This document shows positions 5,909 through 6,862 of a DNA stretch of 6,862 bases, piece after piece. Numbering within the stretch: position 1 is the first letter of the stretch; each line of letters opens with the position of its first letter. Below the pieces are notes generated by a model, which did not search any database, was not told the origin of the DNA, and saw only the letters and a list, made by a program, of their open reading frames with translations. Origin of the DNA: Neisseria meningitidis. GTDB lineage: Bacteria; Pseudomonadota; Gammaproteobacteria; Burkholderiales; Neisseriaceae. The position numbers and the translations under genes were made by a program. The stretch spans positions 2,216,533-2,223,394 of the forward strand of contig OV299793.1 of assembly GCA_923184405.1 (NCBI GenBank). Direction: 5' to 3'.

Positions 5909-6232
5909 ATGTTTTTAGATGATGTAAATGTTTTATTAGATGATTTAAATACTAATCCAATCACTGACGAATGGTATATGTCCAATTTTGCCGATAAACA
6001 TATTAAAATTTTGGAAAGTTACGAAGCCTTTGATATTCTAAAACAATTTGTTGATTACATGATTGAAGAATATGATGAAAAATCAGAATATGAAATCATG
6101 GAAATATTGAGACAATTAAAATATCAAGCAGATACCAACGAAAAATTTTATACAAATACACAGAAACAGAAAATTGTAGAATTATATAAACAAGAAATTA
6201 GTCAGGATATTTTAAATGAAATCTTTAGATAA
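5909..6232 (+). CDS. Putative immunity protein of the copy 3 cassette
   Basis: A 107-residue acidic, helix-rich protein: MFLDDVNVLLDDLNTNPITD, SYEAFDILKQFVDYMIEEYD, YEIMEILRQLKYQA and a KIVELYKQEISQDILNEIF end. It has no signal peptide or membrane segment. I do not recognise the family. The role is inferred from position: it starts two bases after the stop of the eroded toxin module and lacks its own clear ribosome binding site, so translation was coupled to that toxin. The gene is A/T-rich but undamaged, unlike the toxin in front of it. It could also be an unrelated small gene, but the cassette arrangement makes an immunity role likely. Confidence 0.65.
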   Translation: MFLDDVNVLLDDLNTNPITDEWYMSNFADKHIKILESYEAFDILKQFVDYMIEEYDEKSEYEIMEILRQLKYQADTNEKFYTNTQKQKIVELYKQEISQDILNEIFR

Positions 6233-6269
6233 ACTATCAATATAGAAGGAAATCCTTGGAAAAAATAAA

Positions 6270-6614
6270 ATGATAATCGAACACAATGGAAATATACATA
6301 AAATAGCCAGAATGACTGGAAATAAAAATAATTTTTTAGAAATAATCCTATCAGATATTCATGAAAACATAAAAATCAAACCATTAACTATAAAAGTAAA
6401 AGGAGAGAATGTTATAAATATCCTTCCTGAGGAAGTTAGTTTTTATGTAAAACAAGGTGTTGATTTAATTTATGAAAAATATAAACGGAAATTCTTTATC
6501 TCCGAAATTTCTTTTTGCCAATCAGATAGCAGGCCTTCAAGTATCTACGCTTTTCTTACATTTCACTTGCTTGAAGATATTATTAAAAATGAATCCCCAT
6601 CCAACTACACCTGA
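6270..6614 (+). CDS. Putative second immunity protein
   Basis: A 114-residue protein: MIIEHNGNIHKIARMTGNKN, NFLEIILSDI, INILPEEVSFYVKQGVDLIY, KFFISEISFCQSDSRPSSIY and FLTFHLLEDIIKNESPSNYT. No signal peptide is seen. I think similar short proteins accompany mafB genes, but I cannot name the family. AGAAGGA at 6244-6250 is too far from ATG 6270. It is well spaced for a TTG at 6256, which opens a five-codon frame (LEKIK) closing in an ATGA overlap with ATG 6270. Either translation is coupled through this mini-frame, or the original start was there and a base was lost. The gene follows 5909-6232 by 37 bases with no toxin between them, so its own toxin is missing. A mafB-like remnant begins just after its stop. 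Confidence 0.55.
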   Translation: MIIEHNGNIHKIARMTGNKNNFLEIILSDIHENIKIKPLTIKVKGENVINILPEEVSFYVKQGVDLIYEKYKRKFFISEISFCQSDSRPSSIYAFLTFHLLEDIIKNESPSNYT

Positions 6615-6619
6615 CTGGA

Positions 6620-6752
6620 AAGTACGGTTTGGGGCGGCAAAAATAACAACATCAAACCACAAAGGCTTAATTTGAAAAAAATAGCAAAAACTGAACGCAA
6701 GATACCATGCAGCAGATAATGTTATGACAATTCAGTCAACAAATCTGTGTGA
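6620..6752 (+). pseudogene. mafB: Start of a fourth eroded mafB copy
   Basis: TACGGTTTGGGGCGGCAAAA (6624-) matches the TVWGGKK codons of MafB, the point where copies 1 and 2 also carry this motif. Weaker order-matching continues to ATGCAG near 6708 and GATAATG-ATG near 6715-6725, corresponding to MQTVDGEM. No open frame is maintained. This would be the leader of a further cassette running towards the window end. Confidence 0.45.
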
Positions 6753-6862
6753 CAGTGCATGGTTCAGAGTTACCTTTCGTTGACTGACCACAGCTTAGGC
6801 AATCGTTCCACATTGGCAGAGGCCTGGGTTCTTTCTGTCAATAAGCAGTTTTGGTATTCTGA
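6753..6862. other. Unassigned end of window
   Basis: No gene, repeat or hairpin can be supported here. The forward frame near 6770-6862 reads SYLSLTDHSLGNRSTLAEAW and VLSVNKQFWYS before TGA at the last bases. It has an ordinary protein-like composition and higher G+C than the preceding genes. It might be the edge of another element or toxin module, but I recognise no family. Confidence 0.3.

Noticed and set aside
6472..6675. 67-residue frame overlapping the end of the second putative immunity gene
   Set aside because: It lies out of frame inside 6270-6614, has no start signal and runs into mafB-like sequence. It is a shadow.
1..6862. tRNA, rRNA or riboswitch genes
   Set aside because: No cloverleaf, rRNA-like or riboswitch-like stretch was seen on either strand.

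Overview
The window is almost certainly from a Neisseria genome, most likely a pathogenic or closely related species. It is a decayed maf (multiple adhesin family) genomic island. The evidence is recognisable remains of mafA (MafA-type lipoprotein adhesin), a mafB start with the MafB signal peptide and conserved N-terminal domain, several further mafB pieces, and small MafI-type immunity genes after toxin C-terminal modules. The window also opens with a neisserial intergenic repeat end and holds two copies of a palindromic, GTCGGAT-rich neisserial-looking repeat. Identification is by recall of the families; no database search was possible.

Layout. 1-90: repeat end and a possible mafA promoter. 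92-1074: mafA pseudogene, well preserved at both ends, eroded in the middle, with a ~95 bp hairpin repeat replacing part of its 3' region. 1114-2260: mafB copy 1, reading frame broken at a short C run (1573-1576), then a W-to-stop change and a base loss near 2096-2110. 2262-2640: AT-rich, with no supported gene except a possible toxin tail. 2648-3008: Imm8-like immunity gene with a frameshift near its start. 3009-3292: last ~20 codons of a toxin plus its MafI-type immunity gene, frameshifted in an A run. 3301-3325: intrinsic terminator.

3390-4237: mafB copy 2. Its conserved region is riddled with stops, but its 3' toxin module is open and is followed by an intact mafI (4247-4453). 4454-4830: an orphan toxin C-terminal module of a different type, with at least four frameshifts, overlapping by ATGA a frameshifted SMI1/KNR4-like immunity gene (4827-5197). 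5203-5298: second hairpin repeat. About 5295-5906: strongly eroded mafB copy 3 with its own toxin module, followed by two intact putative immunity genes (5909-6232 and 6270-6614). From 6620: start of a fourth mafB-like remnant, then unassigned sequence to the end.

How it works together. In a live maf island MafA and MafB are expressed together. MafB is a secreted polymorphic toxin with a conserved N-terminal part and a variable C-terminal toxin domain, and the following mafI protects the cell. Downstream silent cassettes (toxin C-terminus plus immunity gene, often led by a piece of conserved mafB) can swap into the expressed gene. Here the expressed mafA-mafB pair is dead and every toxin is broken or lacks a start. 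Three immunity genes remain intact and three more are each a single frameshift from intact. The simplest reading is a cassette graveyard that could still serve as a store of toxin and immunity sequences for recombination, and as a source of orphan immunity.
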